Assembly (NCBI GenBank): GCA_947650365.1
Contig: OX393553.1
Span: 69,883,463-69,947,462, forward strand
Reading direction: 5' to 3'
Source: Chamaelirium japonicum
Taxonomy: Eukaryota > Streptophyta > Magnoliopsida > Liliales > Melanthiaceae
Length of the DNA stretch: 64,000 nt
Part shown: piece after piece, positions 1-18,000 of the stretch
Layout of the letters: the number at the start of each line of letters is the position of its first letter
How positions within the stretch are numbered: position 1 is the first letter of the stretch
The notes under the pieces: generated by a model
Seen by the model: only the letters and a program-made list of their open reading frames with translations
What the model was told of the DNA's origin: nothing
The model's database searches: none
Made by a program: the position numbers and the translations under genes

Positions 1-3000
1 CAATCTAATCCATACCCATTCATACTTGCCCATACAAAATCATACACATCATAATCCATGCATACTCACTTATACCCACCCATACCCACCACCATCCATC
101 TATAACCACTAATATGTAACCCTATCTACCCCTATTTATCCATACCATACCCACCCCCATACCTATCTATACCAATACAAACCCATTTCTACCCCTTTAT
201 ACCTACCCAAACCCATTTTTATCCACCCCCATCCTCCAAACATACCTATACCCATACTTACATACCGAAACTTACCCATATAGATCCAAAACTATATATT
301 TAGCCATACCCATTTATACCCACCCATACACACCGAAACCCACCTATGCTGGCTCAAATCAACCTTTATCCACAGATACACCTCCATACCTACCACAACC
401 CATGCCCATATGATGAAACTTACCTATACCCACTCGAACCCACCTAAACCCATACAAACCAACTCATACCTATCCAACCCAACCATAATAACTTATACCT
501 ACCCTCACCCTATGCATACCTAGTCCAACTAATTCATACCCACCAGTACCCATCTATACCTACCCATATATACCCCACCCATAACTATTGTCATCTATCC
601 ATACCAACCCATACGTATCCCTACTTATTTATACCCATCTCGACCCACCTATGCCCATCAATACCTACCCTAATTTACCTATACGCACCCATACTCACCT
701 TTATGTATCCTTACCCACCATACCAACTAATAACCACCCCCACTCATCCAGACCCATCCTCAATCACCAAAACCAACCCATACTTACCACAACCCGCTCA
801 TCCCAACCTCAACCCACTCATACCCACTGCAACCCACTCATACCCACCCATACGTACCCTTTCATTGCTTTATACATCCCCATCCCACCATACCCCCCAT
901 ATCTACTTTATGCCCCCCATTCTATCCCATACCTACCTCAAACCAATACCCACCTAGCCATACTTACCCATTCATACCTCCTCCCATCCTTACTTACTTG
1001 TACCCACCCATACCCATACCCACCCCTATATACTCATATATACATATAATCACCCATACCTATTCTCACCTACTGAAATCATACATACCAATACAAAATA
1101 TCCAAATCCAATACATACTTATTCATACCTGCCCATACACACTCATACCCATCCTAATCCATGCATACTCACTCAAACCCACCTATACCCACCACCATCC
1201 ATCTATACCTACTTATAAACACCAAATCCTATTTGCATAAAGCATGCCCATTTATACCCACCCATACATAATGAAACCCACCTATGCCATCTCAAATTCA
1301 CCTTTACCCACAGATACACCCCCATACCCACCACAACCCACACCCTTCAAGTAAAACTTACCCATACCTACCCAAACCCATCTATACCCACCCAAACCAA
1401 CCCAAACCAACTCATACCTATCTAACCTACCCATAACAACTCATACCCACCCACGCCTTACCTATACCAAGTCCAACTCATTCATACCCACTCGTACCCA
1501 TTTATACCTACCTATATGCACCCCACTTCCCTGACCATAAGTATACCAACCCAAACCCACTCATACCCAATACAACCCACCCATACCTATCATCATCTAT
1601 CCAAACCTACCTATACCCTGCCCACCTCCCATATTTATCCATACCAATACAAACCCATTACTACCCCTTCATACCTACCCATTCCTACTCCACTTATACC
1701 CATACCTATACTTACCCATTGAAACTCACCAATACAGATCTGAAACTACCTATACACTCCCAAACCTACTTATACCAACTCATACCCACCAAATCAATCT
1801 GTATATAGCTATACCTATTTATACCCACCCATACACATCAAAACCCACCTATACTGGTACAAATCCACCTTTACCCATAAATATACCCCCATACCTACCA
1901 CAACCCATGCCCATTAACTAAAACTTACCCATTTCAACATGAACCCACCTAAATCCATACAAACCAACCCAAACCAACTCATACCTATCCTACCCATCCA
2001 TAATAACTCATACCTACACTCACCCTACCTATACCCAGTTTAACTTATTCATACCCACCAACACCCATCTATACATACCCATATGCACCCCACACACCAA
2101 CCATATATAAACCAATCCTAACCTAATTATACCCAACACAACCCACCCATACTTATCGTTATCTATCCAAACCCATCCATACCTACCCCTATATATCTAT
2201 ACCCACGTCGACCTACCTATGCCCAACTATACCCACCCCAACCTATCCATATGCACACATACCCACCTATATGTATCCCTACCCACTATACCAACCAATA
2301 CCTACCGCCACTCAGTAAGACCCACCCTTAACCACCAAAACTACTCATACCTACCCTAAACCGATCATACCAACCTCAACCCACTCATACCCGCCATAAC
2401 CCACTCATACCCACCCATAACTACCCATCCCTACCAATACAAACCCATTACTACCCCTTCATACCTACCTATACCTATTCTTACACACCCCCATTCTCCA
2501 TACATACCCATACCCATACTTACCTATCGAAACTCACCCATACAGTTTCGAAACTACCTATACCCTCCCATATTGACTTATACCTACTCATACCCATAAA
2601 ATCCTATTTGTACATAGCCATACCCATTGATACCCATCCATAAATAATGAAACCCACCTATGCCGTCATAAATCCACCTTTACCCATAAATACACCCCCA
2701 TACCCACCACAACGCACGTCGATCAACTGAAACTTACCAATACCTACCCGAACCTACCTAAACCAGCCCAAACTAACCCAAACTAACTCATACCCTTCCA
2801 ACTCACCCATAATAACTCATACCCACCCTCACCCTATGCATACCCAGTCTAACTCATTCATACCCACCTGCACTCATCTATACCAACCTATATGCACCCC
2901 ACCCACCTAACCATATATATACCAATCCTAACCCACTTATACCCAATACAACCCACACATACCTATCGTCATCTATCGAAACCTACTAATACCTACCCCT

Positions 3001-6000
3001 ACTTATCTATACTTACCTCGACCTATATATGCCCATCTATACCCACCCCAACCTATCCATACATACTCATACCTACCTATATGTATCCCTACCCACCATA
3101 CTTAACAATACCCACCCCCACTCACCCAGACCCACCCTTAACCAATCAAACCCACGCATACCTACCCCAACCCGCTCATACCAACCTCGACCCACTCATA
3201 CCGCCCCAACCCACTCATACCCACCCATACTTACCCTTTCTAAGCTTTATATATCCCCACCCCACCATACCCCTCTATATCCACCTTATATCCCCCATTC
3301 TACCCCATACCTACTTCAAACTAATACCCACCCAACCACACTTACGCATTCATACCTCCTTCCACCCATACATACTTGTACCAACCCATACCCATTAACA
3401 CATGCCTATACCTACCCCTATATGCCCATACATACATATAATCACCCAAACTCATCCTCATCCACTGAAACTCACACATACCTACCAAAAAAAATCAAAT
3501 CCAATTTATACCTATTCATACCCGCCCATACATACTCATACCCCATCCTAATCCATATATACTCACTCATACCCACCCATACCCACCATATTCCAACTAT
3601 ACCCACTAATATCTACCACTACCTACCCCCATTCACCTATACCATGCCCATCCCCCTCACCCATCCATACGAATACAAACCTATTACTACCCCTTCATAC
3701 CTACCTATACCTATTCTTATCCATCCCCATCCTCCACGAATACACATACCCATACTTACCCATCGAAACATACCCATACAGATCCGAAACTATACATACA
3801 CTCCCATACCCACTTATACCTACTCATACCCACCAAATCCCATCTTTATATAGCTATACCCTTTTATACCCACCCATTCCAACCGAAACACACCTATGTC
3901 GGCTCAATCCACCTTTACCCACAGATACCCCCCTATACCTACCATAACCAATGCCAATCAACTGAACCTTACCCATACCTACCCGAACCCACCAAAATCC
4001 ACCCAAACCAACCCAAACCAACTCAAACCCATCCAACCTACCCATAACTACTCATACCCACTGTCACCCTACCCATAGCCAGTCTAACTCATTCATACCC
4101 ACCCGCACTCATCTATACGTACCCATATATACCCCACCAACCTAACTATATGTATACCAACCCCAACCCACTTATACCTAATATAACCTACCAATACCTA
4201 TCGTCATCTATCCAAACCCAATAATACCCACCCCTACTTATCTATACCCACCTCGACCTACCTATGCTTATCAATACCTATCCCAATCTACCTATACACA
4301 CTCATATTAACCTATATGTATCCCTACCCACCATACCAGCCAATACCTAACCCCACTCACCCAGACCTATCCTCAACCACTAAAAACCACTCAAACCTAC
4401 CCCAACCCACTCATGCCAACCTCAAACGACTCAGATCCACCCTAACCCACTCATACCCACCCATATCTACCTTTTTCTAGCTTTATATATCCCCATGCCA
4501 CCATACCCCCTATATCCACTTTATATCCCCCATTCTACCCCATACCTACCTCAAACTAATACCCACCAGCCACATTTACCCATTCATACCTCCACCAACC
4601 CTTACTTACTTGTACCCACCCATACCCATCCCCATATACCAATACCCACCCCTATATTCCCATACATATATATAATAACCCATACCCATCCTCACCCACT
4701 GAAACTCACAGATACCTACCCAAAAAACCCAATACAATCTATACCCATTCATACCCGCCCATACACACTCATACCCATCATAATCCATGAATACATACTC
4801 ATACCCGCTCATATGTACCATCATCCATCTATACCCACTTATATCTATCCTTATCTATCCCCATTCACCCATACCACGCCCATCCACTATACCTATCCAT
4901 ACCAATACAAACCCATTACTACCTCTTAATACCTACCCATACCTATTCTTACCCACCACCATCCTCCATACATACTCATACCCATACTTACCTATCGAAA
5001 CTCACCCATACAGCTCCAACTACCTATACCCTCCCAAACCAACTTATACTTACTCATACCCACCAAATCTCATTTGTACATAGCAATACCAATTTATACC
5101 GACCCATACATAACGAAACCCACCATTTCGGCACAAATCCACCTTTACCCATAGATACACACTCACACTCACCACAACCAACGCCCATCAACTGAAACTT
5201 ACCAATACATACCCGAACCCACTTAAACCCACCCAAACCAACTTATACCCATCCAACCCACCCATAACAACTCATACCCAGCCACACCCTACCCATACCA
5301 AGTCCAACTCATTCATACCTACCCATACCTATCTAGACCTACCCATATGTACCCAACCCACCCAACCATATATATACCAACTCCAACCCACTTATACCCA
5401 ACACAACCCACTCATACCTATCTTCATCTATCCAAACCTACCTATACCTACCCTTACTTATCTATACCCACCTCGACCTATCTATACATATCTATACCCA
5501 CCCCAACCTCTCATGCGCACTCATACCCACCTATATGTATCCCTACCCACCATACCAACCAATACCCACCCCTACTCACCCAGATCTATCCTCAAACACC
5601 AAAACCCACTCATAACTACCCTAACCCGCTCATACCAATCTTGACCCACTCATACCTCTCCATACCCATACTTATTTGTACCCACCCATACCTATCCCCA
5701 CATACCCATACCCACCCTTATATGCCCATACATATATATACTCACCTATACCCATCCTTACCTACTGAAATTCACACATACCTACCGAAAAAAACAAAAT
5801 CCAATCCATACTCATTCATACCTGCCCATACACACTCATACCCATCATAATCCATATATACTCACTCATACCCACCCATACCCACCACCATCTATTTATA
5901 TCCACTAATATCTACCTATACCAAACCCCACTTACCCATACCAAGCCCACCCCCCATACTTATCCATACTAATACAAACCCATTACTACCCCTTCATACC

Positions 6001-9000
6001 TACCTATACCTATTCTTACCCACCCCCATCCTCCACACATACCCATACCCATATTTACCCATTGAAACTCACCCAAACAAATCCGAAACTACCTATACCC
6101 TTTCATACCCACTTAAACCTACTCACACCCATAAAATCCTATTTATATATAGCCATACCCATTTATGCCCACGCATACACAACGAAACCTACCTATGCCG
6201 GCTCAAATCTACCTTTACCAATAGATGCACCCCGATACCTACCACAACCCATACCAATCAACTGAAACTTACCCATACCTACCCGAACCTACCTAAGCCC
6301 ACCCAAACCAACCCAAACCAACTCATAACTATCCAACCCATCCATAACAACTCATACCCACGCTCACCCTACCCATACTCAGTCCAACTCATTTATACCC
6401 ACCCGTACCCATCTAAACCCACCCATATGCACCCCAACCACCTAACCATATATATACCAACCCCAACCCACTTATACCCAACACAACCTATCCATACCTA
6501 TTTTTATCTATCCAAACTCATATATACCCATCCCTACTTATTTATACCCACCTCGACCTACCTATGCCCATTTATACCCACCCTAACCTCCCATAGGCAC
6601 TCATACCTACCTATATGTATCCCTACACACCATACCAACCAATACCCACCCCTACTCACCCAAACTCACCCACAAACACCAAAACCAACCCATAGCAACC
6701 CCAACCCGCTTATACCAACCTTGACCCACTTATACCCGACCCAACCCACTCATACCTACCTTTTCCAAGCTTTATACATCCCCACCCCACTATACGCCCC
6801 TTGTCCACTTTATACCCATCATTCTATCCCATACCCACCTTAAATCAACACCCACCTCAAACCAACACCCACCTAGCCGCACTTACCCATTCATACCTCG
6901 CATCCTTACTTACTTGTACCCTCTTATACCTATCCCCACATACACATACCCACCACTATATACCCATACATATATATAATCACCCATATATATCCTTACC
7001 CACTGAAACTTACACATACCTAGCCAAAAAAATCCAATCCAATCCATACCAATTTATACCCACGTATATACACTCATACCCATCATAATCCATACATACT
7101 CACTATACCCACCCATACCCACCACCATCCATCTATACCCACTAATTTCTACCCCTATCAACCCCCATTCACCCATACCATGCCCACCCCCCATACCTAT
7201 TCATACTAATACAAACCTATTACTACCCCTTCATACCTACTCATACCTATTCTTACCCACGCACATCCTCAATACATATCCATACCCATACTTACCTACC
7301 AAAAAATACCCATACAGCTCCGACACAACCTATACCCTCCCATACCAACTTATACCTACTCATACACACCAAATCCCATATGTACATAACCATACTTATT
7401 TATACCCACCCATACACAATGAAACCCACCTATGCCGGCTTAAATCCACTTTTACCCACAAATACACCCCCATATCTACCACAACCTACGTCTATCAACT
7501 AAAACTTACCCATACCTACCTGAACCCACCTAAACCCACCCAAACCGACCCAAACCAACTCATACCAGTCCAACCCACCCATAATAACTCATACCCTCCC
7601 CCACCCTACCCATACCCAGTCCAACACATTCATACCCACCCATACCCATCTATACCCACCTATATGTACACACCAACCTAACCATATAAATACCAACCCC
7701 AACCAACTTATACCGAATACAACTCATCCATACCTATCATCATCGATCCAAATCCACCTGTACCTACCCTTATTTATCTATACCTACCTTGACCTACCTA
7801 TGCCCATCTATCTATACCCACCCTAACCTACCCATACATACTCATACCCACCTATATGTATCCCTATCCCCCATACTAACCAATACCCATCCCCACTCAA
7901 CTAAACCCATCCTCAACCACCAAAACCTATCCATACCTACCCAAACCCGCTCATTCTAACTTCGACCCACTCATACCCGCCCTAACCCATTCATACATAT
8001 CCTTTTCTAGCTTTATATATTCCCACCCTACCGTACCCCCCTATCACCCTTATACCCCTATTCAACCCCATACCCAGTTCAAACCAACACCCACCCAGCT
8101 ATACCTACCCATTCATGCCTTTTCCTACCCTTACTTACTTGTACCCACTTATACTCATCCCCATATACCCATACCCACTAATATCTACCCCTATCTACCC
8201 CCATTCACCTATACCATGCCCACCCCCCATACCTATCCATACCAATACAAACCTATTACTACGCCTTCATACCTACCCATACCCATTCTTACCCACTTCT
8301 ATTCTCCATACGTACCCAAACTCATACTTACCCACCGCAACTTACCCAAACAGATCCGAAACTACCTATACCCTCCCATACCTACTTATACCTAAGCATA
8401 CCCACCAAATCCTATCTGTATATAGCCATACCTATTTATACCCACCTATACACAACGAAACCTACCTTTACGCATAAATACACCCCCATACCTACCACAA
8501 CCCACGCGCTATCAACTGAAACTTACCTATACCCACCTCGACCTACCTACGCCCATCAATACCCAACCTAATTTACCCATACGTGCTCATACCCACCGAT
8601 ATATATCCCTACCCACCTTACCAACCAATACCTACCCCCACTCACCCAGATCCATCCTCAACCACCAAAACCTACCCATACCTACCCCAACTCGCTCATA
8701 CAAACCTTAACCCACTCATACCCGCCCCAGCCCACTTATACCTACTCATACATACCCTTTCTAAGCTTTATATATCCCCACCCCTCCATACCCCCCCATA
8801 TCTACTTTATCCCCCCCATTCTACCCCATACCTACCTCAAACCAATACCTACCTAGCCATACTTACCCATTCATACCTCCTTCCATCCTTACTTACTTGT
8901 ACCCACGCATACCCATCCCCACATACCCATACCCACCCTTATATGCTCATACATATATATAATCACCCATACCCATCCTCACCCTCTGAAATTATACATA

Positions 9001-12000
9001 CCTACTCAAAAGATCCCAATCCAATCCATACCCATTCATACCCGCCCATATACACTTATATCTATCCTAATCCATGCATACTCACTCATACCCACCCATA
9101 CCCACCATCATCTATCTATGCCCACTAATATCTACCCCTATCTACCCCCATTTACCCATACCACGCCCAGCCCCTATACCTATATATACCAATACAAACC
9201 CATTACTATCCATTCATACCAACCCATACCTATTCTTACCCATTCTCTTCTTTTATAGATACCCATACCCATACTTACCCATCAAAACTCACCTATACAG
9301 CATCGAAACTACCTATACCCTCCCATACTTACTTATACCTACTCATACCCACTAAATCCTATTTGTACATAGCCATACCCATTTATACCCACCCATACAT
9401 AATGAAACCTACCTATACCGGCTTAAATCTAACTTTACCCATAGATACACCCCTGTACCCACCACAACCCACGTCCATCAATTGAAACTTACCCATACCT
9501 ACCCGAACTAATCTAAACCCACCCAAACCAACCTAAACCAACTTATTCATACCCACCATCACCCATTTATACCTACCTATATACACCCCACCTATCTAAC
9601 CATATATATACCAACCTTAACCCACTTATACCCAATACAACCCACATATATTTATTGTCATCTATCAAAAACCTTGACCTATATTTGCCTATCTATACCC
9701 ACCCCAATCTATCCCTACATGCTCATACCACCTATATGTATCCCTACCTACTATACCAACCAATACCCACCCCTACTCACCCAGACCCACCCTCAACCAC
9801 CAAAACCTACCCATACTTACCCCAAACCGTTAATACCAACCTCGACCCACTCATACCCACCCCAACCTACTCATACCCACCCATGTCTACCCTTTCCTAG
9901 TTTTATATATCCCCACCCAACCAAACCCCCCATATCCACCTTATCCACCTCATTTTACCCCATACCCACATTAAACCAATACCAACCCAGCCACACTTAC
10001 CCATTCATACCTCCTTCCACCTTTACTTACTCGTACCCATTCATACCAATCCCCAGATACCCATACCCACCCCTATATGCCCATACATACATACAATTAC
10101 CTATACTCATGCTCACCCATTGAAACTCATTCATATCTACACAAAAAAACCTAATCCAATCTATACCCATTCATACCCGATCATACATACTCATACCCAT
10201 CCTAATCCATGCATACGCACTTATACCCCCCAATACCCATAACCATCCATCTATACCTACTAATATCTACCCCTCCCTACCCCTATTCACCTATATCATG
10301 CCCACCCCCCACACCGATCTATACCAATACAAATCCATTACTACCCCTTCATACCTACTCATACTCATTCTTACCCACCCCCATCCACTATACATACCCA
10401 AACCAATACTTACTCATCGAAACTCACCCATATAGATATGAAACTACCTATACCCTCCTATACCTGTTTATGCCTACTCATACCTACTAATTCCTATATG
10501 TATAAAGCCATACCCATTTATACACACCCATACATACTGAAACCCACCTATACCGGTTCAAATCTACCTTTACCTACAGAAACACCCCTATACCTGCCAC
10601 AACCCACACCCATCTACTAAAACTTATCCATACCTACCCAAACCAACCTAAACCCACCCAAACCAACTCATACCCATCCAACCCACCCATAACAACTTAT
10701 ACCCACCCTCACCTTACCCATACCAAGTCCAACTTATTTATATCTACCGACAACTATCTATACCTACTTTTATGTACCCCACCCACCTAACCATATGTAT
10801 ACCAACCCCAACCTACTTATACCCAATATAACCCACCCATACCTATCGTCATCTATCCAAACCCACCCATACCAACCCCTACTTAACTATACCCACCTCG
10901 ACCTAGCTATGCCTATCTATACCCACCCCAACCTACCATAAGCACTCATACCCACCTATATGTATCTCTACCTACCATACTAACCAATACCCACCCCCAC
11001 TCACCCAAACCCACCCTCAACTACCAAGACCAACCCATACCTACCTAACCCGCTTATACCAACCTCGACCTACTCATACCAGCCCCAACCCACTCATACC
11101 CACCCATACCTATTCTTTTCTAGCTTTATATATCCCCAAAATACTATACCTCCTTATATCCACTTTATACCCCCCATTCTACCCTATACCCATCTCAAAC
11201 CGATACCCATCTAGCCACACTTACTCATTTATACCTCCTGCCACGCTTATATACTTGTACCTACGTATACCCATCCCCACATACCTATACCCACCACTAT
11301 ATGCCCATACATATATATAATCACCCATACTCATCCTCACCGACTGAAACTCATACATACCTATCTAAAAAAATCTAATCCAATCCATAACCATTCACAC
11401 CCATCCATACATACTTATACACATCCTAATCCATGTATACTCACTCATACCCAACCATACTCACCACCATCCATATATACCCACTAATATCTACCCCTAT
11501 CAACCCTCATTCACCTATATCACACCCACCCCCCATACCAAGCCATACCAATACAAACCCATTACTACCTCTTCATACCTACCATACCCATTTTTACTCA
11601 CCCTATTCCACCATATATACCCATACCCATACTTACCCACCGAAACTCACCAATACAGCTCCAAAATTACCTATACCCTCCCATACCCACTTATACCTAC
11701 TCATACGTACCAAATCATATATGTACATAGTCATACCTATTTATACCTACCCATACACAACGAAACCCACCTATGCCGGCTTAAATATACCTTTACCCAC
11801 AGATATACCCTCATACCCACCACAACCCATGCCCATCAACTGAAACTTACCCATTCCTACCCGAACGCACCTAAACCTATCCAAACCAACTCATACCCAT
11901 CCAACCTACCTATAACAACTCATACCTACCCTCACCTTATTGATACCCGGTCCAACTTATTCATACCTACCTGCACCCACCTATACCAACCCAAATATAT

Positions 12001-15000
12001 CCCACCAACCTAACCATATATATACCAACCCCAACCCATTCAATCCCAATATAACCCACCCATACCTATCGTTATCTACCAAACCCACCCATAACCACCC
12101 CTAATTATCTATACCCACCTCAACCTACCTATGCCCATCTATACCCACCCATACCTACCCTTTCCTAGCTTTATACATGCCCACCCTACTATACCCCCGA
12201 TATCTACTTTATACCCCCCATTCTACCCCATACCCACCTTATACCAATACTCATCTAGCCACACTTACCCATTCATACCCCCTCCAACCCTTACTTACTT
12301 GTACCCACCCATACCCACCCCTTTATATCCATACATATATAAAATCACCCATACTCATCCTCACCCACTGAAACTCATATATACCTGCCTGAAAAAACCC
12401 AATCCTAATCCATGTATACCAACTCATACCTATCCTAATCCATACATACTCACTCATACCAACCCATACCTACCACTATCCATCTATACCCACTAATATC
12501 TACTCATACCTACCAAATCCCATCTTTATATATCCATACCCTTTTATACCTACGCATATACAACGAAACCCACCAATATTGGCTCAAATCTAGCTTTACC
12601 TATAGATATACCCCCATACCTACCATAACCCACGTCAATCAACTGAAACTTACCCATACCTACCCAAACCCACCTAAACCTACCCAAACTAACCCAAACC
12701 AACTCATACCTATCCAACCCACCCATAACAACTCATATCCACCTTCACCTTATCCACTTAACCATATATATACCAACCCCAACCCACTCATACCCAACAC
12801 AACCCACCCATATCTATCGTCATCTATCTAAACCAACCCATACCTTCCCTACTTATCTATACCCACCTCGACCTACCTATGCCTATTTATACCCACCCCA
12901 ACCTACCCATACGCACTCATACCCACCTATATATATCCCTACCCACTATACCAACCAATACCCATCCCCACTCACCCAGACCTATTCTCAACCACCAAAA
13001 CCCACATATACCTACCCCAACCAGCTCATACCAACCTCGACCCACTCATACACGCCCCAACCCACTCATACCCACGCATACCTACCCTTTCCTAGCTTTA
13101 TATATACCCACGCCACCATACCCCATATATCCACCTTATACTCAATAGTATACCCAATGCCCACCTCAAACCAACACCCACCCAACCACACTTACCTATT
13201 TATATATCCTCCCACCCTTACTTACTTGTACGCACCCATACCCATCCCCAAATACCCATACCCACTTTTATATGCCCATACATATATATAATCACCCATA
13301 TACATCCGCACCCACTGAAACTCACACATACCTATTCAAAAAAACCCAATCAAATCTATAACCATTCATACCCGCGCATACACACTCATATCCATCCAAA
13401 TCTATACATACTCACTCATTCCCACCCCAACCTACGACTATCCATCTATACCCACTTATACCTACTCATACACACTAAATCCAATGTTTATATAGCCATA
13501 CCCATTTATACCCACCTATACATACTGAAACCCACCAATACCGGCTCAACTCAAGTTTTACCCATAGATACACCCCTATACCCACCATAACCAATGTTCA
13601 TCAACTGAAACTTACCCATACCAATCCGAACCCACCAAAACCCTCCCAAACTAACCCAAACCAATTTATACCCATCCAATATAACCATAACAACTCATAC
13701 CCACGCTCACCCTATTCATACCTTGTCTAACTCATTCATACCTACTCGTACCTATCTATACCCACCCATATATACCCTACCTATCTAACTATATATATAC
13801 CAACCCCAACCCACTCATACCTAATACAACTCATCCATACCTATCGTCATCTATCCAAACCCATCCATACCTACCCCTACTTATCTATACCCACCTCGAT
13901 ATACCTATACCTATCTATAACCACCCCAACCTATCCATACGTATACATACCCACCTATATATATCCCTACCTACCATACTAACCAATACCCACCCCCACT
14001 CACCCAGACCTACCTTCAACCACCAAAACATACCCATACCTACCCCAACCAGCTAATACCAATCTCGACGCACTCATACCCGCCCTAACCCACTCATACC
14101 CACCTATACCTATCCTTTTCTAGCTTTATACATCCCCCTATCATCCCCCCATATCCACCTTATACCCCCTATTCTACACCATGCCCACCTTAAACAAATA
14201 CCCACCCAACCATACTTACCTATTTATACCTCATCCCACCCTTGCTTACTTATACCCACCTATACCCATCCCCACATACCCATACCCACCCTTATATGAC
14301 CATACATATATAAAATCACCCATACCCATCCTCACCCACTGAAACTCATACATACCTACCCAAAAAAACCTAATCTAATCTATACCCATTCATACCTGCC
14401 TATGCACACTCATACCTATCCCAATCCATACATACTCACTCATACCTACCCCTACCTATGACCATTCATCTATACCTACTCATACCCACCAAATTCTATC
14501 TATACATAGCCATATTTATTTATACCCATCCATACATACCGAAACCCACCAATGCCAGCTTAAATCAAGTTTTACCCTTAGATATACCCCCCATACCCAT
14601 CATAACCTATATCCATCAATTGAAACTTACCTATACCTACCCGAATCTATCTAAACCTACCCAAACTAACCCAAACCAACTCATACCTATCTAACCCAAC
14701 CATAACAACTCATACCCACCCATACCCTATCCATACCCAGTCCAACTTATTCATACCCACCCATACCCATCTATACCCACCCATATGTACCCCACCCACC
14801 TAACTATATATATACCAACCCCAACCCATTCATACCCAATATAACCCACCCATACCTATCGTCATCTATCCAAACACACCCATACCCACCCCTACTTATC
14901 TATACCCACCTCAACCTATCTATGCCCATCTATACCCACTCCAACAAATACAAACATATTCATACCCACCTATATGTATTCCTACCCACGATACCAACCA

Positions 15001-18000
15001 ATACCCACCCCCACTCACCCAGACCCACCCTCAACCACCAAAACCTACCCATACCTATCCCAACCTGCTCATACCACCTTCGACCTACTCATACCCGTCC
15101 CAAGCCACTCATACCCACCCATACCTACCCTTTTCTAGCTTTATACATTAATACCCTACCATACCCCTAATATTTATTTTATACTAACCCTTCTACCCCA
15201 TACCAATACCCACATTGCCACACTTACCTATTCATATCTCATCCAATCCTTATTTACTTGTACCCACCCATACCCATCCCTACATATCCATACCCATACC
15301 TATATACCTATACATACATATAATCACCCATACCCATCCTCACCAACTGAAACTCACACATATCTACCTAAAAAAACCAAATTCAATCCACACCCATTCA
15401 TACTAGCCCATACATACTCATACCCATCCAAATCCGTACATACTCACTCATACCCACCCCTATCTACCACCATTTATCTATACCCACTTATACCTACTCA
15501 TACCTACCAAATCCCATCTTTACATAGCCATGCCCATTTAAACCCACCCATACATATCGAAACCCACCAATATCGGCTCAAATCTACCTTTACCCACATA
15601 TACATCCCCATACCTACCATAACCTATTCCCATCAACTGAAACTTACCCATACTTACCCGAACCTACCTAAACCAACCCAAACCAACTCATACCCATCCA
15701 ACCTACCCATAACAACTTATACCCACCCTCACCTTACCCATACCTAATCTAACTCATTCATACCTACCGTACCCATCTATACCTACCCATATGCACCCCA
15801 TCCGCCTAACCATATTTATACCAACCCCAACCCACTTATACCCAACACAACCCACCTATACCTTTCGTCATCTATCCAAACCCACCCATACCCACCCCTA
15901 CATATCTATACCCACCTCGACCTATCTATGCCTATCTAAACCCACCCTAACCTACTCATAAGTACTAATACCCACCTATATATATCCCTACCCACCAAAC
16001 CAACCAATACGCATCCCTATTTATCCAGACCCACCCTCAACCACCAAACCCCACCCATATCTATCCCAACCCGCTTATACTAACATCGACCCACTCATAC
16101 CGACCCATACCTATCTATGCATACCTATACCTATACCCATTCTTACCCACCCCCATCCTCCATACATACCTATACCCATATTTACCCACCGAAACTGACC
16201 CATACAGATCCGAAACTATATATACCCTCCCATACCCATTTATACCTACTCATACCTACCAAATCCTATCTGTACATAGCGATACTTATTTATACATACC
16301 CATACACATCGAAACCTATCTATGTCAGCTCAAATCCACCTTTACCCAAAGATACACCCCATACCCACCACAACATATGCCTATCAACTGAAACTTACAC
16401 ATATATGCCCGAACCCACCAAAACTGACCTAAACCAACCCAAACCAATGCATACCCATCCAACCTAACCATAACAACTTATACCCACCCTTACCCAACCC
16501 ATACCCAGTCCAACTCATTCATACCCACCCGTACTTATCTATACCCACCTATATGTACCCCACTCATCTAACCATATATATACCAATCCTGATCCACTCA
16601 TACCCAACACAACCTACCCATACTTATCGTCATCTGTCCAAGCCAACCTATACCTACCTTTACTCATCTATACCCACCTCGACCTACCTATGCCTATCTA
16701 TCCCTACCCCAATCTACCCATACATACTCATACCAGCCTATATATATCCCAACCCACCACACCAACCAATACCTACCCCTACTTACCCAGACCCACCCTC
16801 AACCACCAAAACCCACCCATACCTACCCCAACCAGCTTATACCAACCTCGACACACTCATACCCGCTCTAACCTACTTATATCTACCCATACCTAGCATT
16901 ATACATCACCACCCCCCCATATCCACCTTATACCCCCCCATTATACCCTATACCCACCCCAAACCAATACCCACCCAGCCATAGATACCTATTCATACCT
17001 CCTCCCACCCTTACTTACTTATACCCACCCATACCCATCCTCATATTCCCATACCTACCCCTATATGCCCATACATACATATAATCATCTATACTCATCC
17101 TTACCCACTGAAACTTACACATACCTACGCAAAAAAACCAAATCTAATCCATACCCATCCATACACACTCATACCCATCATAATCCAAGCATATTCACTC
17201 ATACCCACCACTATACCCACTAATATCTACCCCTACCTATCCCCGTTCACCCATACCATGCCTACCCCATATACCTACATATACCAATATAAACCTATTA
17301 CCACCCCTTCATACCTACCCATACCTATTCTTACCTACCCCCATCCTCCATACCCATACTTACACACCAAAACTTACCTATTCAGATCCGAAACTATGTA
17401 TACCCATTTATACGTACTCATACTCACCAAATCGTTTTTTTATATAGCCATACTCATTTATACCCACCTATACACATCGAAACCTACTAATACCGGTTTA
17501 AGTCCAACTTTACCCATAGATACACCCCCATAACAACTATAACCTATGTTCATCAACTGAAACTTACCCATACCTACTCGAACCCACCTAAACCCACCCA
17601 AACTAACCCAAACCAACTCATACCCATCCAACCTACCCATAACAACTTATACCCACCCTCACTCTATCCATACCCAGTCCAACTCATACATACCCACCCG
17701 CACTTATGTATATCCACCCATATACACCGCACGCACCTAACCATATGTATACCAACCCCAACCTATTCATACCCAATACAATCTACCCATATCTATCGTT
17801 ATCTATCCAAACCCACCCATACCTACCCTTACTTATCTATACCCACCTCGACCTACCTATGCTTATCTATACCCCCAACCTACCTATACGCACTTATACC
17901 CATCTATATGTATCCCTACCCACCATACCAACTAATACCCACCCCACTCACCTAGACCTACCCTCAACCAACAAAACCCACCCATACCAACCCCAACCAG